Assembly (NCBI RefSeq): GCF_001949145.1
Contig: NW_019091450.1
Span: forward strand, 709,105-773,104
DNA length: 64,000 nt
Direction: 5' to 3'
Origin: Acanthaster planci
Taxonomy: Eukaryota; Echinodermata; Asteroidea; Valvatida; Acanthasteridae
The translations under genes and the position numbers were made by a program. This document shows, piece after piece, positions 10,986 to 22,883 of the stretch. The notes beneath the pieces were generated by a model. It was not told the DNA's origin. It ran no database searches and saw nothing but the letters and a program-made list of their open reading frames with translations. Numbering within the stretch: position 1 is the stretch's first letter; every line of letters starts with the position of its first letter.

Positions 10986-12590
10986 TTCAATCCGTGTCAA
11001 AAATCTGCCGAAACATCTGGGCTTTTACAAAGTGTGTTATTCGCATGAGTCCACACTTTAGCTTTCTCACATTGCATGACTTCTGGAAAACCTGTAGCAG
11101 ACATTGTTGCGCTAAATGTCAAGGAATGCGTGTCACTAAGCTTGTGACTTACAGCTACAAATAATAATGACGAATTAATCGCCCGTTTTGACAACGAATA
11201 TAAATCCAACGGGCCTCAACTGATATGCATCGGGCCAGCCAGTAGTTATTCAAAAAGAAAGGGGGGGGGCGTTTTTATATCTCAAGATTCGAGAAGGTAA
11301 CATGTTGCACATTCGATGGAAAGCCCAGGCGTTTCATAACGAGCTGCCCAAACACGCGCATGCGCTGAAACTCAATACGCCAGGTGAACACATAGGCCAA
11401 AGTGCAGTGTATCATCCTTGCAGGCGCGTAGCCAGACGTTCATTCTTCCGACACGATAGTTTCCCCATTCAGGCCGTCGCATTTATTATCTCTTTCAATC
11501 TTCCTAATTCATGGCTTATATAATCCACCTGCCCTCCCAAATATTGGGAATCCCAAGATTCCTATAAAACTTAGGCCGTTGCAACCTGTCACTATACTCC
11601 TTGGCTGAACTGCCTGCTGCCTTATTTTATTGAGAAAGAAAAATCTCGTTTACCATATCGGCGTCTTCGATTCCTTCGATACCCACTTGTACGTCACCTT
11701 TTCCCAAGCCGACGAGTAGAAAGCACACGACTGCGATTTCAAACATGGTGGAGCAATATCACGACATAAGCTATACAGTGTGTGCTCGCTTAAGTCGTCC
11801 CCACGCTGTTGAAGCCTCCAAAAATAATTGTGCATGTTCAGTTGGAGTTGCGGGTCCTCTTATATGATCCCGTTTCAGATGACAGACAACAGTCTGCGTA
11901 TTCTAAGGGCGTGCATTTTGCATTTTAACGAGCTAATTAGCCTAAGTTATTTTCCATTCGAAGTGAGCTGGCATTCAAATCTCATGAACAATGCAGGCCT
12001 ACCCCTAAAGCTACCTTTTTGTCAATTAGTGTCATTTTTGTGTTTGGTGAAAACTGAACTTCTTAAGATGCACAAATTTTAAGATGCATAAGATGCATAA
12101 TGCATTTTTTCATAACTAATTAAATTTTGGAGTAATGCAGCAATATGGATGGATTAAACTTATGTCAAACCTTTAAAAGCATTTTTCTCCGCGCTGAATT
12201 GACTAAGCAAGCTAGGGTGTCAATGCAAACGGTTAACAAAAGTAAATTGTCCATGAACAAAAAAGGGAAATGTTATAGCTGATTCAGAAATTTTTCATTA
12301 CAGTGTCGATCGACCTAAATTCCTGGCATCCATTTTGGGCGAACCTTTTAATCTTTCTTTCCGTTCATTTTATGTTTCTACGTCTGGCTGGTATTGGAGC
12401 TCAACCCAGAATGAAATCAAAACTGTATTGATATCACACATTCAGATGCACGATACCTGCAATATTGATTGTTCACAAGCTTATCCCGCCAGAGGCATAA
12501 ATTCGATATTCCACACCAGTCAAAATTACAATACACATGAATTTTATCATCTACGCAGCCCGGTTTATGGGCAGTGATGTTTCGCCGTAC
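10986..12590. other. gene-less stretch
   Basis: Several open frames of 60-95 codons exist on both strands, with no motif, no splice-site-bounded coding signal and no sharp composition change. I see nothing I can support. Confidence 0.5.
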
Positions 12591-12593
12591 ACT

Positions 12594-12905
12594 GATGTAG
12601 TGTAACCGATAATACAAGAACTAGTGTGACCTATGGTACAAGAACTAGTGTAACCTATAGTAAATGAACTAGTGTAGCCCATAGTACAAGAACTAGTGTA
12701 GCCCATAGTACAAAACTAGCGTAGCCCATTGTACAAGAACTACTGTAACCTATAGTAAAAGATTTAGTGTAACCTATAGTACAAGAACTAGTGTAACCTA
12801 TAATGCCACAACTAGTGTAACCTATAATGCAAGAACTAGTGTAACCTATAATGCAAGAACTAGTGTAACCTATAATGCAAGAACTAGTGTAACCTATAAT
12901 GCAAT
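12594..12905. repeat. 24-bp minisatellite (ACTAGTGTAACCTAT)
   Basis: About thirteen units of 24 bases with core GAACTAGTGTAACCTATA. The right-hand units are almost identical (ending ATGCAA); the left-hand ones are diverged (CCCATAGTAC forms). Because 24 is a multiple of three, the minus strand reads as an 8-residue peptide repeat (IGYTSSCI), which I consider incidental. It lies about 200 bases upstream of the sulfotransferase start. Confidence 0.93.
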
Positions 12906-13113
12906 ACAATAATAATATAATAATACAATGTAATGTACCGTTAACTTTAATAGATCGGACGGAGAGGGCGCTCTGAATTTAACGGGACTAGACGACTCGT
13001 ACATTGTACATGTACATGTAGTTGCTTGTACGGTAATGTCATAAATTAATCGCCGATACCGTTCTTCCATGCATAGAGTAAGGAAATAATTCCCTCTGGT
13101 CCTCTCAGTGGGA

Positions 13114-13292
13114 ATGAGTTCTATCCGGATTCGCAGGATGTCTCGGCCTGTAGTGGCTCTGGTCTTGACAATTAGTTGTGTTTGCTGGACATTTTTAGTC
13201 GGATTCCTGTTCAGTCAGACCTCCACCACAACGTTATTGTACCACCGGGCCCGTGCATCCGAAGTCACTCGTCCGTGGAATGTGACCGTGCT
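13114..13292 (+). CDS. GAL3ST1: galactose 3-O-sulfotransferase, exon 1 (membrane anchor)
   Basis: First coding exon of a Golgi sulfotransferase. It encodes a short basic cytoplasmic tail (residues 1-11, rich in Arg), one hydrophobic segment at about 12-33 (VVALVLTISCVCWTFLVGFL) and a Ser/Thr-rich stem with a sequon NVT at 56. This is the type II signal-anchor layout of Golgi glycan-modifying enzymes. ATG at 13,114 has purine at -3; a second in-frame ATG gives Met9. The exon ends at the donor CT|GTAAGTAG (intron from 13,293) in phase 2. A CCTCTCAG just before the start could be an acceptor, so an untranslated upstream exon is possible. Joined to 19,573-20,593 the frame is unbroken. Confidence 0.85.
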
Positions 13293-14425
13293 GTAAGTAG
13301 AACAGGTTGCTTCACCTGCATATAGATAGGCCTAACAATGAGGACGTCGTACGGAAGTTTTTCAGAGCATGGTATATAGTTTGTATCGAGTTCCAAGATT
13401 ATCCCGTCTATACTTTCCACACCCTTTGAAAATGTTAACCATTTTTAGGCACTGCCAGTTCCTAGCAAATATTCTTTTTTTTTCTGTAACTGATAATCAC
13501 GATCCAGCACAGTTTTGTTTACATGAGCTTTAAAAAGGTTTTCAAGTGGAGTAGATGTTCTGATTGATGGCTATATATATGTACATTGGAGGAATGGTTT
13601 ACCGGAAGCAAAGTCTTAAAACTACAGCTTGGACCAATTGACCAAAAAACTTGGACCACCGTCAGTGCCTATAGTAACTGTTTTTGCATGGTGGTTGTAA
13701 CTGGTGCATGCTGCTGCCGTAAGTTTTCGTCGTTCTTGTTTTTCATGACTCGCTTTAGAGTAACGAATCTTCTGAAATCGGTGCTGAAAAGGCGCCTATA
13801 CACGTAGTGATTTTTTTCATCCACCACAGATCCCCATCTTCCAGTTTTTTCAAGTAATTTTTTTTCGGGGGGGGGACAAGAGAATATGTACAAAAGACGC
13901 GGATACTAAACTTTCCAGGACACTCAACCTGTCAGGACACTTTTCAAACAGTTGAGGGCGACCAAGGCATGCTGGTTGAAAACGTCAACCCAAACACTCA
14001 AGCTATCTGTTTTTGTATGAAAACTTCACTTCTTCCCAAAAGTGACAGTTTCAAGATGGCGTCACCCCAACGCTTCAAAATGTATTTACATGTACAAGTA
14101 CATTGCAGTGCTTTGCAGAAAATGGTAAGGTCACAGAGAACTATACTCAAAGCCGTGAAGTCAACAACCTTGACCGCCAAAATCTTCTCGGGAGGGACTT
14201 TCTTAGTGACTGCGCCCTTTAATGGCGAGCATATTGTCAGGATCCCCACCCAGAAGATTAAATCGAACCCTCTGATGAATTGCTCACTTCATAGAAGGGA
14301 ACCAAAACAAAAGTGGACATGAATAAAAACAAACCAGTTTTCACTCTTGTTGCGATCGAATACTTGATGACTTATATTGAGCAAAATTAAACCACAATAA
14401 ACAAAAAAGGTTACCGGTTAGACCC
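13293..14425 (+). other. sulfotransferase intron, 5' part
   Basis: First part of the 6,280-bp intron (13,293-19,572). Nothing coding or structured is seen apart from a poly-G run near 13,867 and a short TACATGTACAAGTAC at about 14,088-14,102. Confidence 0.6.
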
Positions 14426-14525
14426 ATTTTGGCGAGCAGCATCCATAAATTAATGAAATAAAACGGTCAGAGTTCATTTTGGCGAGCAGCATCCATAAAT
14501 TAATGAAATAAAACGGTCAGAGTTC
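14426..14525. repeat. exact 50-bp tandem duplication
   Basis: Two adjoining copies of a 50-base unit beginning ATTTTGGCGAGCAGC and ending CGGTCAGAGTTC. They appear identical, so the duplication is recent or was created in assembly. Confidence 0.95.
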
Positions 14526-14639
14526 TGTTCTTGCTTGTCTTGAGTGGTGCTGTCGGTGTTTTATAGGACTCTGCAGGGACGACTCTTGATGACACACATC
14601 AGGAAAATGAAGAAAAAGGGTGGGGCTTGTCTAACGCGG

Positions 14640-14947
14640 CCTCGCGTTAGATCAACCATGGATCAACACGGCCCATGCCGTGTTCGATGAGCACACGCAC
14701 GTCGGACCTTCTCCAGAAACGGCTTCAGGGTCTGGAGACGAGGATCCAAGCCCCAAAAGTCCGACGAAGTCGCCAAACTGGACCGGGCAGCACTGTTTCG
14801 GTGCCAAAACAACTCCACAACCCCGTCTACTTCGCGGACGACATCAGACCTCCTTCCTTAGACGATGGGTTCCCGGTCTCGGGCATACTCCCCTTTACAG
14901 CGGGCAAGGGCACAATCGTGACGCTCATGGTCCTCTTCGTTCCGTAA
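14640..14947 (+). pseudogene. possible glucuronyltransferase (B3GAT-like) relic in intron
   Basis: A GC-rich island inside the sulfotransferase intron. One frame reads SDLLQKRLQG...APKV and, 20 codons on, NPVYFADDI, followed at a distance by PSLD and PVSG. Beta-1,3-glucuronyltransferases have a comparable order: LL, a Thr-Pro step, then a (V/L)(Y/F)FADDDN metal-binding site and SL. Here the third Asp is replaced by Ile, the spacing is too short, and frame changes would be needed to extend the match. If real it is a dead fragment. The alternative is a chance open frame in GC-rich DNA, since two other frames are also open. Confidence 0.25.
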
Positions 14948-14999
14948 GGATGAAAAGGCACGCCCATATTTTGCCCCCCCCCCCCATTTTACACTAGAA

Positions 15000-16640
15000 C
15001 GGTCATTCCAGGCAAGCCTTTCGCTGGTCGAAGATTCCTGGTGCTCAGTCATTCCAACGTTGAATATTGATGCAAAACCAAATAATTTACATAAGACTGC
15101 TCGCCCCTGTTTGGTTTTTATATTGAATTTCCCTTCAAAGCATTGTAAAGTCCTTTCCGAAAAAATGTAAGTATATTTTAATACAATTGTAAAGAAATGT
15201 ATTTAATATACGTATGATCTTAACACCACCCTCACCAGTACCCCCATGCCACACATGGTGGATTTTGCGGTCACACTTCGCACTAAAAACTTCACCTGGT
15301 ACTCAGCGTTCCCGCCCCCTCCCAAAAAAAAGTGCCCAGTGCTTTTATAGTGATCATGCATGATCCATACTCCAAAACTACTTGTGCACTCTAATTAGCA
15401 ATAGTGGCATAATTATAGTGTTGCTTCTGTGTGCTGCAATGGTTGCCTCCAGACAGTACGGAAGCATACATGTGTAATTGCTACCATCGTGACAAAAAAA
15501 TGCTGAGTCCTTTAAGGACTTACTATCGCCGAGTCATTCACGACTTTGGATGTAAAAACGTTGGCCTCGCTTTTACTTCAACATGGCCGACTTGTGATTA
15601 AGGCTACTTGTGGAGCTCAGTGCTGAAGCCGCAGGCCACTCATACTTAAAGGGTCATATGCAATGAATTTTTTAATCAAACGGATCTTTTGTGTAACTGT
15701 TTTATTCTTTTTCGGCATATGCGACCCGTTTTTGCATCCAGAGCCCGCTTAAAATTCCAAAGGCAAGTGTACGACCGATGCAAACCTAGGGTTTTGCTTG
15801 TGGGTTGCAAAATAGCTTTTCGTCTTGTTCAGATTAAATTACAAATGCCGGGAAAACATTTAGGACATTTGTAATCGATTTGGGGAAATTAATTCTGTAA
15901 CACTGTAATTAGCACACTCGTCATCTACCAGGCTGCATTTTACTTTCGTCAACGTCCTGTTCTTGCCTCTAATTCAGTAACAGTGTGAGTAGATATGCTC
16001 TTCCTTTCCCAGCCCATTGTACTGCGCCACTCCACAGCCCAGTTGGCTACATTCGAGCGAGTGTACACTCTTCACGTGCGGCCTAACCTCAAAACGCGCT
16101 GTCGCTACGCTTAGCTGGCTCCGGTCTACATGCTGCATGGAGCTACCGCCATGAATGCATACCCAAACGGCCATGACCGCCGTGTTGTTGGGCGTAACCT
16201 GATTCAGTCACGCAAGGACAACTTGGCGACAAAAGAACCAATGGGAATACATGTATGGTGGATTAGGAAGTTGGTGGTCTGATGACGCTGATCGTAATTT
16301 AGCACGAACTGCTTTAATAGTAGCAAACAATAACAAATATAACTCTCACCATGCGCTCACAAGCAGCGGCAAGCTAGCTTGCACACAACAGAGCCCCTGC
16401 CACCCACGTCCAGCGATGACTCAGGTGACAGGGCCAGTGTTTACAAGTCCTTGAAAGTTGAATAGTGTGCAGTATCGTTGCGTATATGCCGCAGTTTCAT
16501 ATGATGCCGTCTTCTGACGCCGCCTCAATCTTTGCATGAAAACATTAAACGAAATAAGATCAAGAAATAATAATGAGTTCTGTTGAAAAGATAGCCGCCC
16601 TACTCAAAATACGTCACCGTGTATGGCACGCCAAACGTTT
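15000..16640. other. intron interior, no gene seen
   Basis: There are small palindromes (AGTCCTTTAAGGACTT at about 15,507) and a pair of inverted motifs, GGGTCATATGC near 15,652 and GCATATGCGACCC near 15,714, which could be arms of another degenerate foldback element. No coding signal or known RNA. Confidence 0.45.
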
Positions 16641-16644
16641 TAAT

Positions 16645-16890
16645 ATTCAACGTTTTCATATATAGGTGTGATGTTCGCAATATGTGTTTAACGATTTCCA
16701 TTATATGTGTAATGTACAAACTTTGAATGCAATGTCCAATATATATGTAAGACGTTCTGCATAAATATGTTCGATGACTAACATATACATGTGCAATGTT
16801 CGATATATTTATGCAATATTAGGCATTTTATGTGTGCGATATTGAAATCTATTTGTTCGATGTTTTCTCACATACATTCGATATTCAGAA
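16645..16890. repeat. degenerate ~30-bp repeat, (A)TATATGTG..GATGTTCG
   Basis: About eight diverged units of some 25-35 bases alternate an ATATATGTG-like block with a (C)AATGTTCGA/GATGTTC-like block. Units differ by many substitutions, so this is an old tandem array. Confidence 0.6.
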
Positions 16891-16899
16891 TACGTCAGG

Positions 16900-19572
16900 G
16901 TCATACAGGAAGTTAGGGAGCCAGACTATATTTAATGAATTGTGGGATAGCAGAGTAGAATTTATCCGTGGCTACGGCTTGAAATAATGACACTGTGCCG
17001 CGAGTTCCGATAGCCGAATCCGTTAGATGTAGATAAGCTTGTCTAGTCGCTCGATTGGCTGGTTTCTTCCGCATGGTACATAGGCCTAAGGGTGCACCAC
17101 TACAAATAAATTCCCATAGACAGCAGTGATAAATCCCCATGGGCCTACTTCACAAAAATTTTAAAAATACTCACAACTCTCACAGGTGTTCAGGCTGCAC
17201 AGAAAAATGATGTTCCGCATGTCCCCTTTCATTTTCCTTTCACATTTCGGGGGACTGACAAATGAATTTTTGAGAAATTTTCACCAGAAGCAGACCACCC
17301 CTAAAATGAAGAAAATGTCCCTGAGCAGCAAAATAGCCATTTTGAAAAACCATCCCTCTGCAAAATGGCTCAAATAGTGCCACTTTCGGACCCGATTGCA
17401 TCCAAATTGCTCAGAGTTGGAAGCCCCAAGTCTGGCCCAGAGGTTCAGTCTCATATTTCTTCAATTCTCCAGTTTCATGGCTCTCAGGACCCTCTAATAT
17501 AGAATATTTTGAGTGTATAACTTTTATTAATGAGCTCGGCGGACATGTTTCTGGTCTAAATACAAGGGTGCACCCCTAAACAAGCCGGGCAGCGAAAACC
17601 ACTCACAAAGGGGTACAGATAGAGTTTGGCAACTGTTGATTTTCGACTCGGCCGAAGACAACGCGATAACCTGCTCGGCAGGTGGCACAACCACTGCACC
17701 GCAATTAACAGTACGATACTTTTTTCCAAAGAAGAAACCACTGGATGTACTATGCTCGCAGAGAATGTGGCACATACGGTCAACAATTTAAAATAGATCG
17801 ATTCAAGCATGGCCGACAGTAATGAAAGTATCCCCCTTTCTATTTTTAGTGGTACTACAACAGACAACTTTGATCTAAACATGGTAACGATTCAAACAGC
17901 AAATACGTAATTATACTCCCAAGCTTACATCTGAGCTGGCTCTTTGGGGTCCCATATGGGGTCGTGGATGTAAGATGTTAGAGGCCCCATATGGGTTGCC
18001 CAATGTGGGGCCCACATCTTGGCCCATCTGGGACCCATTTGATTTTGGGCTTACTACGTGCCAGTGGGTCGTGCCATGTGTTTAATTCCTCCATGGTTAT
18101 GCTGTATCAACACAAGATCGTGTGGGACAATTATCTCAACGTTCGTCTTAAACATCCAACGGGAAACGGTTACGTAACGTAGCCACGGTGGCCATGGCGG
18201 CGGTACATGCCTCACGCTACAGAAGTAATTTGGAGCCACCTTCCATGCACAAGAGTCGGCACAAGGAGCATGCACAAAGCAACGAAGTTAATTTGAAGAA
18301 TATGTCTTAGGCATATGTATAAATTTCTTTGCTTTTAATAAAAAACAGTAACGTGGACATTTTGGAAATTCCGATACCTTGATTCTGCCGATATTTTGTC
18401 AGTTTATATAATTTGCAAAGCATTGACGTTTTTACACGGGGGGGGGGTAAATTTATGTTTGAAATTACATTTATTCATTCGTGTATTTGTTAATCCATGT
18501 CAAAACATAGACATTTGGTTTCTAAGTTCTATTGGTATATTACAACAATCAAAAATTAACCCTTCTGTGAAATAATTTTTGGACGCAATAAACATTAATT
18601 TGCACACATCTATTCCTGCAGTCTATAATCTCTGTTCTCTGATTAAAAAATGCACACCATTTTCTCCAAAATCAGTCTTTGCTGATTAAGGGCCGATCGC
18701 CAAAATAACTTAAGCCCGTCTACTTGGGTTGTACAGTTTTTGTGCAGATAAAAAAAACATATATGTTACTGCATAGGCCTACATCCCTTTGGAAAGACGA
18801 ATAGTCTCTACAGTCTCTCTACTTCGTACTGAGATTTCAACCAGTCTTGAAAATCGCGCAGTGGAAAAAAAAACACCACATATCAGCATCAATGCTGATA
18901 GGTTAGTTTGATACCACGGGAGTCTGACCTCCGTGATTTGACCTTCGTGATGAAAATATGGTTATTGCACTGAACTACAGCAATACAATTGCTTTAGTAA
19001 ATGTGAAATATTTTACTTAGCGCAGATTTGGCTGAACAGATTAACCATTTTGATAAGTTCTGAGTCGATCTTCCCATAGCAAGGTCTCCATCAATAAAGT
19101 CCGCTTCCCATGCCAGGAGGTTGAATTACCACCTGCTGCGAAGGAAGGGTCTTGAGGCCTCATGTAAATTACATTATCGCACTGTCTAGCATGAGCAGAG
19201 TTGAAAATAAACATTAAAATTCCACCGAAGTACCGGACTGGCACAATCACCTCCCTCAGTTCAAACTGGTCCTAAATCATTTTGCGATTGTTGTCATGTG
19301 CCAAATACAAATAAACAACAATTACACACTTGACGTTTTTATGAAAATGAAGTTTTTATTAACATTTAGACCGAACATGTTGAAGCAGACTTTCGTTGTC
19401 CTGGTTGCAAGAACCGCGTTCATTTTCAATACGTTTTTATCATAACACTACACCGAATCTTTCAGAGCGCTGGGACTGTCTGAAATACTCTTATTCTTTA
19501 TTTGTTCATGTAATTAAAAAACCGACTGCGGACAGACAGTTATGAAGTTTTTGTTGCTTTTATTTTTTACAG
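16900..19572. other. intron 3' part with CCCATATGGG motif cluster
   Basis: No coding exon is seen. Between about 17,945 and 18,045 there is a cluster of palindrome-like CCCATATGGGG, GCCCACATCTTGGCCCATC and similar boxes, probably a small foldback repeat. The intron ends with TTTATTTTTTACAG at 19,559-19,572. Confidence 0.5.
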
Positions 19573-20593
19573 AAGCAGGGTTTCCCCTTGTCGGCCCCAG
19601 CACCGCATCGTGTACATCAAGACCCACAAGACCGGCAGTTCAACCGTCACCAACATCCTCGAGCGGTACGGCTACCTGCGAGGTCTCAACTTTGCCTTGC
19701 CTAAAGCGCTGTCCTTCTCCGCAACGAAGAAGTTTGACCCTTCACAAGTCTACCTAAACTATCTGAAGGATGGAAACGGTAGTTCCATTTGGCCGGCACT
19801 CGGAGGGTTTCACCTCGTTGTCAACCACCTCAGATATAATCGCAAGGAACTGGAGGCGACCATACCCAATGCTGTCTACGTCACAATTATAAGGGAGCCC
19901 GCCTCCCAGTTCTTATCGGCCATGTGCTACTACAAACTCGGTTCCCAGGGGAAGGCCAAATCAATGGCGGATACCTTGGACATCGCCTTGGCCGATCCGG
20001 AGAAGTACCTCAACGTGTTTGCGAGAAACGGGCACGCCTACGATCTCGGTATGGATCCCGCGTCCTTCTCTGATCCCGTCGCGGTGAACAAGACCATCGA
20101 GTCGCTGAGTCGGGAACTCGATCTGGTGATGATCACCGAGTACTTTGACGAGTCTCTGATTCTGCTGAAGAAACTCCTGTGCTGTGATTTCGAGGACATC
20201 CTGTACATAGCAAAAGGAGTCGGCAAAGGCTGCGCTTCCAGAAACATTACTTCGGACGCCAGAGAGAAGATCCGGAGACTGAACCACGTGGACGTGAAGT
20301 TGTACCAACATTTCAATAGGACGTTCTGGGACAAAGTCAGAGATTACGGCCCTACCTTCCAGCAAGACTTGCGGTCGTTTCGGGAAATCAAGGAGGCCAA
20401 CACGGAAATGTGTTTGACAGGCGCAAGTGAACGCATTGACGGACACAGTGCGGTCGTTCTTCGGGTTGGGAAAAATGCCTCCGAGAAATGTAACAATTTA
20501 TTTCGAGAAGATGTTCAATGGGTGTCGATACTTAAAAGGTACATGCAGAACAAAAGTTCTACTTTTGTTAAAGGAATAGACAAGCGTCATTAA
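19573..20593 (+). CDS. GAL3ST1: galactose 3-O-sulfotransferase, exon 2 (catalytic domain)
   Basis: Acceptor TTTTTTACAG precedes the exon. Joining to 13,292 restores a codon and gives 399 residues ending at TAA (20,591-20,593), a usual length for the GAL3ST family (about 400-490). These enzymes move sulfate from PAPS to the 3-OH of a terminal galactose on glycolipids or glycans in the Golgi lumen. The PAPS 5'-phosphosulfate loop is KTHKTGSST at residues 76-84, and the 3'-phosphate site is TIIREPASQFLSA at about 164-176. The family blocks FHLVVNHLRY (139-148) and EYFDESLILLKKLLC (249-263) are present. Sequons lie at Asn 232, 284, 308, 361 and 386. No stop or frameshift interrupts it. Which paralogue (cerebroside sulfotransferase GAL3ST1 or GAL3ST2-4) cannot be settled by eye; invertebrates often have expanded sets. 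Confidence 0.93.
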
Positions 20594-20799
20594 CTTTCTT
20601 TTTCGCTTGTTTTCAAAATACTTGTTTTACAGTCAAGAAAAATGAATAATTAGATTGTTGAGTCCCGTTTACTTTTCTAGACCATATTCAATCTGGTTGT
20701 GCAATCTTTGCTTTCACTCACGTCTTCGAAATTTGAGAAACGCCTTCTTTTTATTCTTTTAAGTTCACATGCTCCCATTCACCAGGGGCGTATTTCGGC

Positions 20800-20847
20800 G
20801 CCCTGAACCATGAACTCATTTCAGCGTTGTCGGAGTTGGTTCAGGGC
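20800..20847 (+). other. perfect 11-bp stem hairpin after sulfotransferase gene
   Basis: GCCCTGAACCA (20,800-20,810) is perfectly complementary to TGGTTCAGGGC (20,837-20,847) across a 26-base loop. It lies about 200 bases after the stop codon and just before an AATAAA. It could be a 3'-UTR element or simply a foldback repeat remnant. Confidence 0.6.
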
Positions 20848-20865
20848 AGATTCAAAATGGCGACA

Positions 20866-20871
20866 AATAAA
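20866..20871 (+). promoter_or_regulatory. AATAAA, candidate polyadenylation signal
   Basis: First canonical AATAAA that I see after the sulfotransferase stop codon, 273 bases downstream, followed shortly by a T-rich stretch (GTTTTTGT). Position fits a 3' end near 20,890. Confidence 0.5.
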
Positions 20872-21120
20872 CAGTTTTTGTCGCCCCTCAAATGAGTGAT
20901 TAACATAATGAAAAATTTGTTTTTACATGCCGAGAATTCAAAGCGATACTTTCTTCTAGAACGTACATAAAAAGAGAGAGCAGCACTGATTAGAAACATG
21001 CCGAATATTTAGTGAAAATGATGTTGATTAATTAACATTGCCGTCTGCTTCCTTGCGCTTGCCTCTGTCAGATGAGGTAACCGTTTCTGGTTCCTTGTTT
21101 TCGTGTGCCACTCATTAACA

Positions 21121-21310
21121 GTCCTAGGGCCAAATTCATAGAGCTGCTTAAGCACAGAATTTGCTTAAGCGTGAAAAAGCCTTGCTTAGTAAACAAAGTT
21201 ACCAGCTCAAACTTTATGTGATTGTCATGCTAACCAAAAGGCTGGTAAATACCATTCCAAAGCAATACACATCACAAGAAGTTTTGGCTGGTAACCTGAT
21301 TTGTCAAGCA
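21121..21310 (+). mobile_element. interspersed repeat, GCTTAAGC type
   Basis: Starts GGGCCAAATTCATAGAGC, then GCTTAAGCACAGAATTTGC and TTGCTTAAGC, and later has paired GTTACCAGC and CTGGTAACC boxes. This arrangement resembles an interspersed element I associate with echinoderm genomes; that association is from memory and unverified. No coding capacity. The right boundary is uncertain. Confidence 0.45.
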
Positions 21311-21961
21311 CGCGGGACCATAAGGCCGGTGCATTCTTCACGTAAATGCGAAAGTTGACGTGAAATGACGTCATGCGAAGCGCACCCACTTTTCTCGTCT
21401 GGTGAGGCCCTTTTGAATTTTAGTGGAGTGAAATTCCTCTGTTCTTTGCTTAGTCCGAAGAGAACTGCTTGCATCACCATGCATGAGTATATTTACAGAA
21501 AGAAACTACCGTCATCTGTGGCGGGTCGTCTTTCAAACCTTACTGGGCAGTCTCGTATACATATACCATTTATGTTCACGTCTCTGTGACAAACAGGTTT
21601 TGGCCGTGGCTTTCATCTGAAAGAGCCGGGGTGGAATCCGCCCTCATCAACATTTTTTTCAATATTTACCCATGGCTTTTAAAATTGGCGACGTCCTTGA
21701 AATCGTTCCTTTGTGCCCGTTATGGTCAGTCAGTAGGATATTACGGCTGCGTCTCGTTATCCAGAGCTAAGTCAATGTCTGCACTCCATTGGAAATACGC
21801 AGAGAAGCGCAGACAGCAGACCTAGTCGTAGATCTAGCCTCTTTCGGACCCGACCTGAGTCCGTGAGAGAACCTGTGAAGGATTTGCTGATAGCGCCCTC
21901 TTTCAGCCGAGCTCGCCTGGTGTCACTTTCTCAGATCGTGGGTGATGTAGGCTGTGCTAGT

Positions 21962-22083
21962 TTCACTCGGATCTGGATCACAATCAGTGATCCGTCGTTG
22001 GTTTACAGACTCTAAAACTCGCTTAATGGATGGTGCGAACCAGCGTTTGGATCACTGGTCGATCGAGATCCAGATCCGTGTGA
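21962..22083. mobile_element. foldback MITE, GGATCTGGAT family, copy 2
   Basis: Left arm TCACTCGGATCTGGATCA and right arm GATCCAGATCCGTGTGA are near-perfect inverted termini, with a second inner pair CAGTGATCC and GGATCACTG. Related to 1,699-1,820. Confidence 0.85.
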
Positions 22084-22547
22084 TACAAATAGCCCCGTAG
22101 AGACCTGTCTGGTACGTTTCAAAATTCCACCCATCCTAAAAGGAATATGTTTAACATGATGGGATGGCACCCCATGGGGTTTCCGTATTAAGAAAGTACG
22201 TGCACTCCGATCCCCCCTGGTCGATATACAGATTTTGATCGTGACAAAAAGACCCAAAACTGAAGAAAAGAAAGAAGACCAGAAACAGAAACTGTCAGCT
22301 TCACCCCACCAAAACACTCGGCAATAATAGACTATTTTTAAACACGACTTGATTTATGGTTGGAGCCTACAGAAAGTGCAGCCTCTGAAATTGAGACGTC
22401 ACAAGACGTCAGTATACCATCTCGAGCCCAGCACAAACTCCCCAAGGGTGCAGTCTACTAATTCAAGTGAAAATTAATTTTCTGGCCAGCTCATTAGCAT
22501 TAAAAGTGCCCCACAGTATCTTTTGAAAAAGGAGATTGTTTCGCCCC

Positions 22548-22645
22548 CAAAATGGTGAGATTGTGGGAGGGGGGCCGGGGGTACCGGGAATTTGTGCGTG
22601 TGTGGGGGGGGCGTGCCCCCAGGCCCCCTGTGGCTACGCCGCTGT
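22548..22645 (-). mobile_element. G-rich transposon end, CAGCGGCGTAGCC type
   Basis: On the minus strand this begins CAGCGGCGTAGCCACAGGGG and continues with C-rich blocks. Ends of the form CAG(C/T)GGCGTAGC occur on many non-autonomous DNA elements in animals (often assigned to hAT or related groups). Only one end is apparent here. Confidence 0.4.
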
Positions 22646-22883
22646 GCATTCCACAGTGCCAGATGAGCACGAAAAATTGCAAGGCATTCGCCAGCGACGT
22701 GCCATTCAGGAACAATCTAATCGGCAGGTTGTCTAAAAAGTAAGGACGCCCTCATTTGAACACCCACTTCTGATTGGTTGCTCGACGGCAGGCGGGCATC
22801 CTTTGCTGCGGTATAACTTTAGCGTGAGTATGCGATGCACTGCTAATTTTTTTCACGCATCTGACATGTAACGCACACAGCTA

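Noticed and set aside
12655-12909. 84-codon frame with an 8-residue repeat
   Set aside because: A 24-bp tandem repeat must give an open repeating frame; no coding evidence outside it.
19961-20446. 161-codon minus-strand frame
   Set aside because: Antisense shadow of the sulfotransferase catalytic exon.
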